Part shown: piece after piece, positions 1 through 9,940 of the stretch
How positions within the stretch are numbered: position 1 is the first letter of the stretch
How the letters are laid out: each line of letters starts with the position of its first letter
The notes under the pieces: model-generated
What the model saw: the letters and a program-made list of their open reading frames with translations, nothing else
The model's database searches: none
What the model was told of the DNA's origin: nothing
Program-made: the position numbers and the translations under genes
Origin: CAZPNX01 sp964588285
GTDB taxonomy: Bacteria > Edwardsbacteria > AC1 > EtOH8
Length of the DNA: 60,447 nucleotides
Reading direction: 5' to 3'
NCBI GenBank assembly: GCA_964588285.1
Contig: CAZPNX010000015.1
Span: 1-60,447 of the forward strand

Positions 1-1359
<1,359 letters not shown>

Positions 1360-1422
1360 GAAAGCTTGATTTCGTTTTCAATTGCAAGGCTCGTTGATAG
1401 ACTTGCTGTGCATCCTATTCGG

Positions 1423-1434
1423 TTTTCAAAGAGC
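1423..1434 (-). promoter_or_regulatory. boxA-like antitermination element in the rRNA leader
   Basis: The minus strand reads GCTCTTTGAAAA between the rRNA promoter and the 16S 5' end. This resembles the boxA element (TGCTCTTTAACA) that loads Nus factors on rRNA transcripts. The position, just upstream of mature 16S, is the usual one. Inferred from sequence and location only. Confidence 0.6.
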
Positions 1435-1453
1435 TTCCTTTCGAAAGCCCTTA

Positions 1454-1482
1454 ATTATACATGAAATTTAGGTCCATGTCAA
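1454..1482 (-). promoter_or_regulatory. sigma70 promoter of the rRNA operon
   Basis: On the minus strand a perfect -35 (TTGACA, 1477-1482) is separated by 17 bases from a perfect -10 (TATAAT, 1454-1459). Transcription would start near 1447, about 90 bases upstream of the mature 16S 5' end. A fully consensus promoter is what a strongly expressed rRNA operon would be expected to have. Confidence 0.9.
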
Positions 1483-1605
1483 TACTTTTTCATGGCCATA
1501 GACAAAAATAGTGTTTTTTTATTAACTCTATATTATTGCAATAAGTTGCGCATTCCGCTTCGAGTTTTTTACCGTTGTCGGCAGCCCTCTGCAGGGCTTT
1601 GACGC

Positions 1606-1634
1606 TTGACTTAAGAGGCCTTTTCGCCTATCAT
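1606..1634 (+). promoter_or_regulatory. sigma70 promoter of the metallophosphoesterase gene
   Basis: TTGACT (1606-1611) is followed after 17 bases by TATCAT (1629-1634), which places transcription start near 1641. The ATG at 1644 is then only about three bases into the message and has no Shine-Dalgarno sequence, pointing to a leaderless or nearly leaderless transcript. The promoter also argues against an upstream TTG start at 1575. Confidence 0.65.
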
Positions 1635-1643
1635 TCATGCTCT

Positions 1644-2771
1644 ATGATAAGGTCCCTTCTATTTTCCATGGTGATGGCCGCCCTAGTCGGGATACTGCTG
1701 CTGTTCAACTACTATCCCTACCGCCGGATAGTGGCACTTTTGGATCTGGCCCGTCCCCTACCGCCGGCCCCGACATCGGCAGGGTTGGCCGCCTTATTCC
1801 TATTCATGGCCCTGATGTTCCCATCGGCCATGTTCCTGTCGCGGCGCGTGAATGGGACGCTGGTAAGCGCCCTTTACATGGTTTCCGCCGCCTGGCTGAG
1901 TCTGGTCTTCTTCGGCTGCGCCGTATTCGGTGCTTTTCATCTTATTCAGTGGGCCGCTCGACTTTTAAGGCATCCCCTTTCCCCGCGGCTGGTGGGATGT
2001 CTATCGATAGGGCTGACGCTGGCTGGAGGGATATACGGCGTTATAAACGCCGCTGCGGTGCGGACCAGCCTTATCACCGTCAGATTGGCTGGGCTGGAAA
2101 GGCCCTTGCGTATTGTTCAGATTTCAGACGTCCACCTTGGCGCTGTCTATGGGGCCGGGTTTCTGTCCATGCTGGTGAAGCGGACCAACGCCTTGGAGCC
2201 TGACCTGGTGGCCATCACCGGCGACCTGTTCGACGGCTCGGGCAGGCTGGATTACGAAAAGGTACAGCCTCTTGAACGCCTGGCGGCCCCGGCCTTTTTC
2301 GTCACTGGGAACCATGAGAACTACGAGGGGGCCGATCGGTGCTGTGATCTGGTGGCCCGGACCGGCGTCAGGGTTCTGCGCAACCAGGCGGCCGAATGCT
2401 GCGGCCTGCAGGTGATCGGCATGGACACGCCGCAGAACAGCCGGGACCAGGGCAAAGCAAACCACTTCCGGCACCTGGCCGGCATGCCTCCGGTGGACCC
2501 GTCACGTCCGGCCGTACTCCTTTATCATATTCCTCTGGGACTGGAGCAGGCCGCCGCCCAGGGGGTGGACCTGATGCTCTGCGGACATACCCACAACGGC
2601 CAGATGTTCCCCTTCACCATTTTCATGCCCCTGGCCTACCGGCATTATTCGAGGCAAGGCAGGCTTAACCGACTTAACATCGTGGTCTCGCAGGGAGTCG
2701 GCACCTGGGGCCCCCCGATGCGGATAGGGTCTATAAGCGAGATAGTGGTGCTTGACCTGGTGCCGGAGTGA
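1644..2771 (+). CDS. Membrane-anchored calcineurin-like metallophosphoesterase
   Basis: About 375 residues. The N-terminal 140 residues hold several hydrophobic segments that look membrane-spanning. A calcineurin-like phosphoesterase domain follows, with the metal motifs in canonical order: DVH (in QISDVHLG), GDLFDG, GNHE, a lone His (YHIPLG) and GHTH (LCGHTHNGQ). The family hydrolyses phosphomonoesters or diesters, and members with an N-terminal membrane part (YkuE/YaeI-like) may act on lipid substrates such as UDP-diacylglucosamine; that substrate is only a suggestion. An open frame extends back to a TTG at 1575, but the promoter lies inside that extension, so the ATG at 1644 is preferred. 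It is the only convincing plus-strand gene and converges on the NHL gene. Confidence 0.88.
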   Translation: MIRSLLFSMVMAALVGILLLFNYYPYRRIVALLDLARPLPPAPTSAGLAALFLFMALMFPSAMFLSRRVNGTLVSALYMVSAAWLSLVFFGCAVFGAFHLIQWAARLLRHPLSPRLVGCLSIGLTLAGGIYGVINAAAVRTSLITVRLAGLERPLRIVQISDVHLGAVYGAGFLSMLVKRTNALEPDLVAITGDLFDGSGRLDYEKVQPLERLAAPAFFVTGNHENYEGADRCCDLVARTGVRVLRNQAAECCGLQVIGMDTPQNSRDQGKANHFRHLAGMPPVDPSRPAVLLYHIPLGLEQAAAQGVDLMLCGHTHNGQMFPFTIFMPLAYRHYSRQGRLNRLNIVVSQGVGTWGPPMRIGSISEIVVLDLVPE

Positions 2772-2820
2772 CTCACCACCGTCCCCTCTTTTTTCGAAGA
2801 GAGGGACGCCGGAGGGGTGA
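2771..2820. repeat. Imperfect palindrome after the metallophosphoesterase gene
   Basis: Between the convergent genes, GTCCC-CTCTT is answered by AAGAG-AGGGAC across a short A/T loop. The flanks CTCACC and GGGGTGAG also pair, giving a long, imperfect hairpin. It could be a terminator shared by the two convergent genes or a copy of a dispersed palindromic repeat. No second copy was recognised in this window. Confidence 0.4.
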
Positions 2821-2832
2821 GCCAAATAGTAA

Positions 2833-2856
2833 ACCCCTGGCCTTGCGGCCAGGGGT
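2833..2856. terminator. Possible bidirectional terminator hairpin
   Basis: A perfect nine-pair stem (CCCCTGGCC / GGCCAGGGG, loop TTGC) lies between two convergent genes. On the minus side it is followed by an interrupted T tract (TTTACTATTT), on the plus side by A/T-rich sequence. The position suits a terminator serving both strands, though neither T run is strong. Confidence 0.5.
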
Positions 2857-2918
2857 ATTACGTTTATAATGACCGTCCCTCGTCCCCCTTCTGGCATAAG
2901 GAGGAAATCATGGGGTGG

Positions 2919-4253
2919 TTATTCCGTCTTCCAAACGGGCGCCGACAGTTCCTTCCGGAAGTATCCTTTGCTGGAATAGGTCGGCTCCAAGGTGATCAAA
3001 AACCGGTATTCGCCCGGAGGTGCCGGCTGGCCAGTGTCATCGTTGCCGTCCCAAACCACGTAGTTGCGGCCCAGCGTCTCCCGGAACTCGGAGACCAGGG
3101 TGCGCACCGTCCTCCCGGAGGCGTCGTTGACCATTATCTTGAAATCGGCCGGTTCGTAGAGCTGGAGGCTGATGGTGGCCCCGGGATGTTTTGAGTCTAT
3201 GGTGTCCGGCGAGACATCATTGACGTAGCCGTCGATGCCCACCCAGTAGTACTGGGCCGACTCCCGCTCCAGCACGAACACCTGGCCGTAGCGCCGCCAG
3301 ATGGCGATGCCCCGGGGCGACTCGAACTCCCGCTCCCCTTCTCCCCTGCGGCCGAAGGAGGCCACGTACTTCAATTCGTGGTCGAACTTGTGCACCATGT
3401 GGTTGACCATGTCCGTGGCGTAGATGCTGCCATAGTAGTCGATGGCTAAAAAACCGAAATAGGCCCCGGGCATGGCGATGTCGTCACCGGTGGCCTGAGC
3501 CAGCAGGCGTCCCAGCCGGTCGAACTTGCGCAGCCTTCCCGAGGCCGAGTCGGCCACCACGATGTAGGTCTCGCGGCGGTGGTTCCATCTCTCAATGCCG
3601 TCAACCATGGCGACGGCCAAGGGCCTGTCCAGCAGACCCTGGCCGAACGAGCTGATCAGATTCCCCGAGGTGTCGAAAACCGCAACCCGGCCGTGATCGC
3701 TGTCGGTGATAAAGATGTGGCCCCGGGCATCGAAGGCGCAGCCTGCCGGGTGGAACAGGGCGCCGGCCCCGATGTCCCGGACGTACGAAAGCTTTCCCTT
3801 CCGCATCCGCAGCAGAACCACCCGGTTGTTGTTCATATCGACTACAGAGACCAATCCGTCGGGGCTGGCGGCCACTCCCACCGGGTTGTGCAACTTTCCT
3901 TTGCCGGAACCCAAACCTCCATAATAGCGAACCCCGGCCAATCCCTGGTTGTAGACCACCTGGTGCTTGTCCGAGTTGACGGCAAAGACGGTCAACTCGT
4001 CGTCATCATCCACCGTCTTGGGATCATCGCCCTCATCAAGCCGGACACAGGCCACACCCTGGGGATTGGCAAAACCGAAGCCCAACCCCAGAACCATCTT
4101 CAGATGGGCGGTTCGGGCCTTCTGTACCCAGGAGTGCCCCGATGGCGGAAAGACTAAAAGAGACGGTTGGTAGGCGTCCTCCTGGCCGACGGCCGTACCC
4201 CATAAGACCAGCGACAAAAGCGGAAGCCAGGCTATGATTTTTGAAAGAGACAT
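2919..4253 (-). CDS. Secreted NHL-repeat beta-propeller protein with FlgD-like C-terminal domain
   Basis: 444 residues with an N-terminal signal peptide (hydrophobic LPLLSLVLWGTAVG). The centre carries repeated NHL-type blades, with recurring NPVGVAASPDG, HPAGCAFDARG and SPRGIAIWRR units typical of a six-bladed propeller. The last 80 residues match a FlgD Ig-like fold (VVWDGNDDTGQ then PPGEYRF), common near the C-terminus of secreted proteins in FCB-type bacteria. Probably extracytoplasmic and involved in binding; no catalytic residues are evident. The start has a good ribosome site (GGGGAGGA). It is last in the murJ-thyX-transglycosylase unit, 36 bases after the preceding gene. Function unknown. 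Confidence 0.8.
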   Translation of the reverse strand: MSLSKIIAWLPLLSLVLWGTAVGQEDAYQPSLLVFPPSGHSWVQKARTAHLKMVLGLGFGFANPQGVACVRLDEGDDPKTVDDDDELTVFAVNSDKHQVVYNQGLAGVRYYGGLGSGKGKLHNPVGVAASPDGLVSVVDMNNNRVVLLRMRKGKLSYVRDIGAGALFHPAGCAFDARGHIFITDSDHGRVAVFDTSGNLISSFGQGLLDRPLAVAMVDGIERWNHRRETYIVVADSASGRLRKFDRLGRLLAQATGDDIAMPGAYFGFLAIDYYGSIYATDMVNHMVHKFDHELKYVASFGRRGEGEREFESPRGIAIWRRYGQVFVLERESAQYYWVGIDGYVNDVSPDTIDSKHPGATISLQLYEPADFKIMVNDASGRTVRTLVSEFRETLGRNYVVWDGNDDTGQPAPPGEYRFLITLEPTYSSKGYFRKELSAPVWKTE

Positions 4254-4289
4254 CTAGATCCTCCCCAATTCCTGATTCGGAACCTAAGC

Positions 4290-6152
4290 TCAAGGGGCAG
4301 CGCCCAGCAGCCAGGAATATATATAGTAGCCCTCCAATACTTTTTTAATGTAATCCCTGGTCTCGGCGATGTTGATGTCCTCCACCAGGAAATCGTCATC
4401 CCGGCGGCTGCGGGGCGATTTCAGCCAGCCGTTCATCCGCTGCGGCCCGGCGTTGTAAGCGCCCAGAGCCCGCACCAGCGAACCGTCAAACTGGTCCACC
4501 AGCCTGGCCAGAAACTTGGTGCCGTAATGAATGGAGGTGTTAGGATGATAGAGGGTGTCGGCTCGGAACTTTCTGGACCCCATCAAACGGCGGCCGGTCT
4601 TGGGCATGATCTGCATCAGACCCCTGGCCCCGGCCCGGGAGCGGGCCTTGGCCACGAAACGGCTCTCCTGCCTCATCACCGCTAAAACCAAGGCCGGATC
4701 CAGACCGTGAAGGCCGGCCTCCTTTCTGATAGAATGCAGGTATCTCCTGGGATAGAGAACTTGATAGAGTTCCCTGGGGCGGGTCCCCAGCCACATGCTC
4801 TGCGCCTTCTTGGCCAGATGAATGGCCAGGGGATCCTGCCCCAGCCGGTGGTAGATGAGCGACAGGTGGTACAGAGCCAAGACGTCGTTTCCCGAGGCCT
4901 CCCTAAGCCGGTCGGCCAGTTGGCGGGCGTCCTCCAGCAGGCCCAGATCCAGAAGCCTGAAGACCTGACGGTACTGGCGGCGCCCGGCCAGCCACCAGGT
5001 GAAATCACAAAAACCGGAGATATTCCCGGAGGCAGCCGTGTCGGCTACGGCCTCAGAATCCGAAGCAACCAGCGTCTGGCGCAGGCGCCACCAATAATAG
5101 CTGAAATGATATTCGGACAGTATCTTCTCCTTCAGTCTCTCTCTCTCGACGGTGTCGCCGGTTTCAACTGCCAGGCGGTACCTCCAATAATCGGCCGCCG
5201 GCAACAGACTGCTTTGGGGATGGCGGAGCTTTAGCGAATCCCAGGCTGTCAGACAGCCGGCGATATCGTTATTCTTGTAGAGGCACCAGCCGGCCCGAAA
5301 CAGTCCGTCATCGGCATATGGGGAGGAAGGCTGCCGGGCGCCGGCTAGACGATAGGATTGGGATGCCTTATCCAGCCGGCCCATTTTTTCATAGCTTTTC
5401 CCTATCAGGTAATGGGCCAGGCCGGTCTCGGAGCTTCGGGGATTATTTCTGAGGAATCTGGCCAGCAGACTCAGGGCATACTGGTGCTTGGCCTGGTTGA
5501 TGGCCCGATTTACCTTGCGCAGACTGCGGCTAAGACGTGGAGCCGCGCCGTTGACCGGCGGGCCTTCCGAACCGTTCATGGTCCAGGCCATCGCCGGGGG
5601 CAGCAGGTCGATATCGTCCTCGAAGCTTGGCGGACGCCGCCTGAGGCTGTCCAGCAAAGCCTGGGCTAAATCGGCCCGACCTGACGCCCGATGGCAGGAA
5701 GCCCGGTGCAAGAGGGCTATCTCGGAAAGCAGGGTGTCCTCATCCGCCAGAGATCGGAACCGTTCTCCGGCATCTCGATAATACCCCAGCTTCTCGATGT
5801 TATAGCCCAGCATCCAGCGGACATCCAGGGCCAGGCCTGACTGCGGCCATCTCGCTAGAAATTCGTTGGCTGAGGCGGCCGCGGCCAGATGGTCGCCGGC
5901 CATGGTCAGGATGCGGCAACGCTGGAAGCTGGAAGACGGATCATCAGTCGGCAGGCTGTCCAGCATGGCCAAGGCCAGCTGATGCTCCAAAGCCTCCCAA
6001 AGCATTATGACCTCTGACGATTCCCGGCTCTGGGCCATGTGCTCCTCAGGCTCCTCAGCCCGACAGACAGCCTGAAAAGCCGCTGACAGAAAGACTCCTA
6101 AGAGAATTGAAGTTGTATGGCCTTTCCTTGTCAGTTTCATGATTAAATTCAT
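4290..6152 (-). CDS. Soluble lytic murein transglycosylase with TPR-like N-terminal part
   Basis: About 620 residues from the ATG at 6152; an upstream ATG at 6215 would overlap the preceding gene by 53 bases and push the signal peptide inward. A hydrophobic signal segment (ILLGVFLSAAFQAV) is followed by some 430 residues of helical TPR-like repeats resembling the Slt70 superhelix. A C-terminal Slt/LytE-type domain has the catalytic Glu at about residue 496 (MRQESRF), then GLMQIMP and AYNAGP, the hallmark motifs of family 1 lytic transglycosylases. It would cleave peptidoglycan glycan strands, releasing 1,6-anhydromuropeptides, in the periplasm. The neighbouring murJ fits a cell-wall theme. 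Confidence 0.88.
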   Translation of the reverse strand: MNLIMKLTRKGHTTSILLGVFLSAAFQAVCRAEEPEEHMAQSRESSEVIMLWEALEHQLALAMLDSLPTDDPSSSFQRCRILTMAGDHLAAAASANEFLARWPQSGLALDVRWMLGYNIEKLGYYRDAGERFRSLADEDTLLSEIALLHRASCHRASGRADLAQALLDSLRRRPPSFEDDIDLLPPAMAWTMNGSEGPPVNGAAPRLSRSLRKVNRAINQAKHQYALSLLARFLRNNPRSSETGLAHYLIGKSYEKMGRLDKASQSYRLAGARQPSSPYADDGLFRAGWCLYKNNDIAGCLTAWDSLKLRHPQSSLLPAADYWRYRLAVETGDTVERERLKEKILSEYHFSYYWWRLRQTLVASDSEAVADTAASGNISGFCDFTWWLAGRRQYRQVFRLLDLGLLEDARQLADRLREASGNDVLALYHLSLIYHRLGQDPLAIHLAKKAQSMWLGTRPRELYQVLYPRRYLHSIRKEAGLHGLDPALVLAVMRQESRFVAKARSRAGARGLMQIMPKTGRRLMGSRKFRADTLYHPNTSIHYGTKFLARLVDQFDGSLVRALGAYNAGPQRMNGWLKSPRSRRDDDFLVEDINIAETRDYIKKVLEGYYIYSWLLGAAP

Positions 6153-6162
6153 AATCCAGCTC

Positions 6163-7350
6163 TTATCCGGAAACAATGAGAGGCACCAGCATTTCCTCCG
6201 GAGACATTCCGCCATGGGCGGCCTTTAGCAAAGACCTCTCTTCGTTCGGCAAAAAATCACGAAGGCTCCAGCCTTGCTTCATGGCCAGCACATAATCACC
6301 CACCCGGTGACGGAACCAAGGCTCAGGTTTTCCCGGGCCGAAATAACCGCCGTCTATCAATGTTTTTTGGTCATAGAGGCGAGCGGCCCGCCCCAGTCTT
6401 TTAGTTATATATCGAAGGAAAAAAGTTTTCCGATCCGGATGTACATAGCAATAGGCCAGGCGAGGCTCTCCGCATAGCGGCAGTGTCAGACAGTCGGAAA
6501 GCTGGGGATGGCGTCCCAGATCAATAAAACGTCCGGCCGGAGTATCGGCCAGTCCGTGGTCGGCCGTGATCAGAAAAAGTATCTCCCCTCCGGAGAACCG
6601 GCTGCAGAGCCTTTGCAGGGAAGCCGCCAGCTCCAGATAGTGCTCCCAGGCCTGGCGGCTGCCGGTGCCGTGATGGTGGCAAATGCCGTCCAACTCGGGC
6701 CAATAGGCGCTGACCAGGGTCGGCCCCGTCCCCGATTCCAGCGCCCGTTCGATCCCCATGCAGAAGCCGGCTAGGCTCCGGTAGCCTATCAACCCGGCCC
6801 CGGCCGAAGTAGTTTGAGTAAAATCGCTGGAGATAATCTCCTCCGGGGCGACCACCAAACACTTCGCCTTCAATTTCCGATACATCGGCGGGGACAGAAT
6901 CAGTCGCCGCATGGGCACCCCGGTCTGAGGGTATCCGGCACCCCCGTGCCGCGGCTGGGAGAATAGGATTTTGGCCACAGATCCCAGCTCGCGTAGGAAG
7001 GTAAACCAGCCGGTGACGCCATGCTCCAGGGGGGTGGCGCCGGTGGCCAGTGTGGCCACGGCGCTGGCCGTGGTTGAGGGAAAGACCGAGGTCATCCGGC
7101 CAGACAGACGGCTTTTGAGAAATCCGGCTTCGCCCTGGCGTTCCAGAAACTTCCAGCCCAGTCCGTCCAGCACCACCAGAACTATTTTTTTATAGCGTGA
7201 CAGCCTTGACGGCGGGAGGATCCTGAGTACGGGATGACCGGTGCGGTGGCCGAACCTGGCGGCTATCGAGGCCACCAGGTTGACCAGGCCTCCGCCGCCA
7301 TAGTCCGGCTTCACCCATTTTCCCTGGCCTGCGTCCATAGAAGGAATCAT
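6163..7350 (-). CDS. Alkaline-phosphatase-superfamily phosphodiesterase/pyrophosphatase-like protein
   Basis: 395 residues, matching the type I phosphodiesterase/nucleotide pyrophosphatase branch of the alkaline phosphatase superfamily. Seen directly: the first metal Asp in VVLDGLGW (about residue 62), a Thr nucleophile region FPSTTASAVATLATG (about 90-104), and the metal motif ITADHGL. No signal peptide is obvious, so it may be cytoplasmic. The substrate is unknown; relatives cleave nucleotide pyrophosphates or phosphodiesters. Its ATG overlaps the thyX stop by four bases (ATGA), so the two are translationally coupled. Confidence 0.8.
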   Translation of the reverse strand: MIPSMDAGQGKWVKPDYGGGGLVNLVASIAARFGHRTGHPVLRILPPSRLSRYKKIVLVVLDGLGWKFLERQGEAGFLKSRLSGRMTSVFPSTTASAVATLATGATPLEHGVTGWFTFLRELGSVAKILFSQPRHGGAGYPQTGVPMRRLILSPPMYRKLKAKCLVVAPEEIISSDFTQTTSAGAGLIGYRSLAGFCMGIERALESGTGPTLVSAYWPELDGICHHHGTGSRQAWEHYLELAASLQRLCSRFSGGEILFLITADHGLADTPAGRFIDLGRHPQLSDCLTLPLCGEPRLAYCYVHPDRKTFFLRYITKRLGRAARLYDQKTLIDGGYFGPGKPEPWFRHRVGDYVLAMKQGWSLRDFLPNEERSLLKAAHGGMSPEEMLVPLIVSG

Positions 7351-8279
7351 TCCGCCTTAAGCCAGGGCGCGGCTAGGCCCAGAGCCGGCAGCTTGTCCTC
7401 CAGCTCCTGACACTCCAAGCTTCGTTTATAACCCTCCCGGCCTTTGGCCAGAAAACCAAGGCGTTCGGCCTCCTCCATCGCCTTTGTCCCCTGTCCCTTG
7501 GCCAGGAGGCCGATGATGGATTGCTCGGCAGCCGACAGCTTGATCATTTTTAACCGATAATCCTGGAAGGCCTCCCAGGCCAGGGGGCACCAGACGGCCA
7601 CAATTCTTTGGCCGATGGCCTGGGCATAAAGGCGGATCTCCAGCTGGGCCTTGGCGTCCAGACGCAGGTACAAAAAATTGAAAAGATTGTGCAGGTCTAT
7701 CTTCCAATAGGCCTCGGTATAGGTTGAAAGGGGGAGATCCTTGCGGGCCTGTTCCCGGGCCACCCCCAACTCCAGGCGGCGGCTGTAGACCCGACGGCAG
7801 TGTTCCTGAAGTTCGGACTCCTCCCGGCTCAGCTCGGCCCCAAGCGCTTCATCCAACTGTCCCTCGCTGCCCTGGCGGTTGCGGACCGCCTGCCTGCGCC
7901 AGCCTCCGGGCAAAGTGGCCAGGGCGGCGTCGATGGCGATGGAGTAGCGGGTGGAATACTCGTTGACGCTGGCGGTGCGGTGGCGGATCCATTGTCGCCA
8001 GCAGTCCATGGGCACCCGCAGGTGCAGCTTGATGTCGCACATCTCGAACGGAGAGGTATGGTCGTGCCGCATCAAATAGCGTATCAGCTCCCGGTCGTCC
8101 TTGACGGTCTTGGTGCCTCGGCCGTAGGACACCCGGGCCGCCTGGACGATGGACTGGTCAGAGCCCAGGTAGTCCACCACCCTGATGAAGCCCTGATCCA
8201 GAACCGGGATCCTCTCTCCCAGCATGGCCTCCAGGGCTGGGACCGAGGTCCTTTCCAGCCTGTGGTTCATCTCATCCAT
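7347..8279 (-). CDS. thyX: Flavin-dependent thymidylate synthase ThyX
   Basis: 310 residues. ThyX makes dTMP from dUMP using methylene-tetrahydrofolate and FAD/NADPH. The signature RHRxxSxNExSxRY is present at residues 99-112 (RHRTASVNEYSTRY). The protein is longer than the usual 220-260 residues because of extra N- and C-terminal sequence. ATG at 8279 was used; a second ATG three codons in is possible. It lies between murJ and the phosphodiesterase gene, overlapping the latter by four bases. The pathway shares folate with the formiminotransferase gene at 21950, though nothing shows a direct regulatory link. Confidence 0.95.
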   Translation of the reverse strand: MDEMNHRLERTSVPALEAMLGERIPVLDQGFIRVVDYLGSDQSIVQAARVSYGRGTKTVKDDRELIRYLMRHDHTSPFEMCDIKLHLRVPMDCWRQWIRHRTASVNEYSTRYSIAIDAALATLPGGWRRQAVRNRQGSEGQLDEALGAELSREESELQEHCRRVYSRRLELGVAREQARKDLPLSTYTEAYWKIDLHNLFNFLYLRLDAKAQLEIRLYAQAIGQRIVAVWCPLAWEAFQDYRLKMIKLSAAEQSIIGLLAKGQGTKAMEEAERLGFLAKGREGYKRSLECQELEDKLPALGLAAPWLKAE

Positions 8280-8301
8280 ATCTGTAGTATCCGGTTTATT
8301 T

Positions 8302-9885
8302 TTAATGAGGCCGAATCCCGCTTTGGGCAGAAACAGACCTCCCCATTTTTTTTCTGACGAAATCGGATAGATCCGTTATTTCCCTAACTCCAACCGCCCT
8401 GGCCGCTCCCAGATAGACGAGCCCGGCCGCCGCCAAGCCGGCTCCCAGGATCGCGGCCTTGGCCCAGAGGGAGAACCCGCCCAGCCAGGCTGACCAGGCC
8501 TTGGAAAACGCCAAGCCGAAAAGGCCGACCGCAGCCGAGGCGGCCGCCACCCGAACCAACGACCCCAGCACCGATTTCAGATCGATCTCCTTCACCCGTC
8601 TGGCAATAAGCATTGCCCCGGCCGCCGCAATGACCGTATAGGCCAGAGCATGGCCCAGAGCCAGGCCGGGCACGCCCAGAGCACCCACCGCCAGCAGGTT
8701 GAAGGCCGAGTTGGTCAGGTTCCCGGTGAAATTTAGGACCAGCGGCGTCCAGGTATCCTGCAGGGAATAGAATACCCTGTTGATGAAGAGGTAGATGGTG
8801 AACGAAAGCAACCCCAGGGAATAACAAGCCAGCACTGTGGCCAGCAGGCCGGTGTCGCCGGCAGTAAACCGCCCCCGCTGCATCAGCACCTGAACCAAAG
8901 GCAGGCTCATGGTAAAATAGACGGCCATGGCCGGCACAATGGCTGCCGCGCTCCAGGACAGCCCCTGCTCCACCTTTTTAGCGAAACCGTGCCAGTCGTT
9001 TCTGACCGCCAGCTCCGATAACCCCGGCAACAGCACCGTGCCGATGGATACCGCCAACAGACCATGGGGCATGACGTAGAAGGCGAAGGCGTATTGCAGG
9101 GCGGAAACGCCTCCCTTGAGGGGGATGGCCAGGTTGTTCTGGACGGTCAGATTTATCTGATTGAAAATGACGTAAAGGATTACCGGGCCGGAGAGCCTGG
9201 CCATCTTTAGAACTGCCGGATGCTTCAGATCGAGCGCTGGATAGTACCGAAAGCCGGCAGCCCTCAAATCTGGCGCCAGGACCATGGCCTGAAGCAACAC
9301 ACCGAAGGTTGTCCCCAATGCCAGGCCGGTAATGCCGAAGTTCGGCCAAACCAAGTACAGGGCCAGCGAGGCCACCACTGCCAGGTTGTTGAATACCGGA
9401 GCCAGGGCGGCCATGGCAAAGCGGTGTCGTGCGTTGAGGAGGCCGGTGCCCAGAGCCGAAAGGCCGTAGAACATGATCTGGGGGACAAAGTAGACGAAGA
9501 AAAACAGCACCAGCCTGCGGTCGGCTCCGCCGATCTTCAGCGTCTGCAGCTTGACCAGCCAGGGCGCAGCCGCCCAGCCCAGCAGGGTTACTCCGGCCAG
9601 AACCAGGAAAGCGGCGTTGGCCAGTTTGCTCACCCCCAGCCAGGCCTGTTCCTGATCCGCCAGCGCCAGCTGCTCCACCACCAGGGGAACCAGTACCGCG
9701 CTCAGGATTCCGCCCAGCACCAGCTCGTATATCATGGTGGGCAGGATGTGGGCCAGGTTATAGGCATCGGCCAGCGGGGTAAAGCCCAAGGCCGCCCCCA
9801 GCATGGCCCATTTGACGAAACCGGTCAGCCGGGAAAGCAGGGTCCCCAGGGACATCCCGGCCATTGAGGAAAGCTCGCGGCTCAT
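8302..9885 (-). CDS. murJ: Lipid II flippase MurJ (MviN family)
   Basis: About 527 residues with roughly 14 hydrophobic segments and the MurJ opening pattern SLGTLLSRLTGFVKWAMLGAA. It exports lipid II across the inner membrane for peptidoglycan synthesis. An in-frame ATG at 9918 exists, but it lies inside the hairpin of a rho-independent terminator (9893-9923), so the ATG at 9885 is chosen. Neither start has a clear ribosome site. It probably opens the transcription unit that continues with thyX, the phosphodiesterase, the transglycosylase and the NHL protein. Confidence 0.92.
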   Translation of the reverse strand: MSRELSSMAGMSLGTLLSRLTGFVKWAMLGAALGFTPLADAYNLAHILPTMIYELVLGGILSAVLVPLVVEQLALADQEQAWLGVSKLANAAFLVLAGVTLLGWAAAPWLVKLQTLKIGGADRRLVLFFFVYFVPQIMFYGLSALGTGLLNARHRFAMAALAPVFNNLAVVASLALYLVWPNFGITGLALGTTFGVLLQAMVLAPDLRAAGFRYYPALDLKHPAVLKMARLSGPVILYVIFNQINLTVQNNLAIPLKGGVSALQYAFAFYVMPHGLLAVSIGTVLLPGLSELAVRNDWHGFAKKVEQGLSWSAAAIVPAMAVYFTMSLPLVQVLMQRGRFTAGDTGLLATVLACYSLGLLSFTIYLFINRVFYSLQDTWTPLVLNFTGNLTNSAFNLLAVGALGVPGLALGHALAYTVIAAAGAMLIARRVKEIDLKSVLGSLVRVAAASAAVGLFGLAFSKAWSAWLGGFSLWAKAAILGAGLAAAGLVYLGAARAVGVREITDLSDFVRKKMGRSVSAQSGIRPH

Positions 9886-9892
9886 GTGCGAT

Positions 9893-9923
9893 AAAAGAAA
9901 AGGGGCTTGTTTTGACAAGCCCC
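9893..9923 (-). terminator. Rho-independent terminator of the glycosyltransferase gene
   Basis: On the minus strand an eight-pair GC-rich stem (GGGGCTTG / CAAGCCCC, positions 9902-9923) is followed by TTTTCTTTT. It lies 18 bases after the glycosyltransferase stop and separates it from murJ. Confidence 0.88.
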
Positions 9924-9940
9924 GGGGTTGCTTAAGCGAT

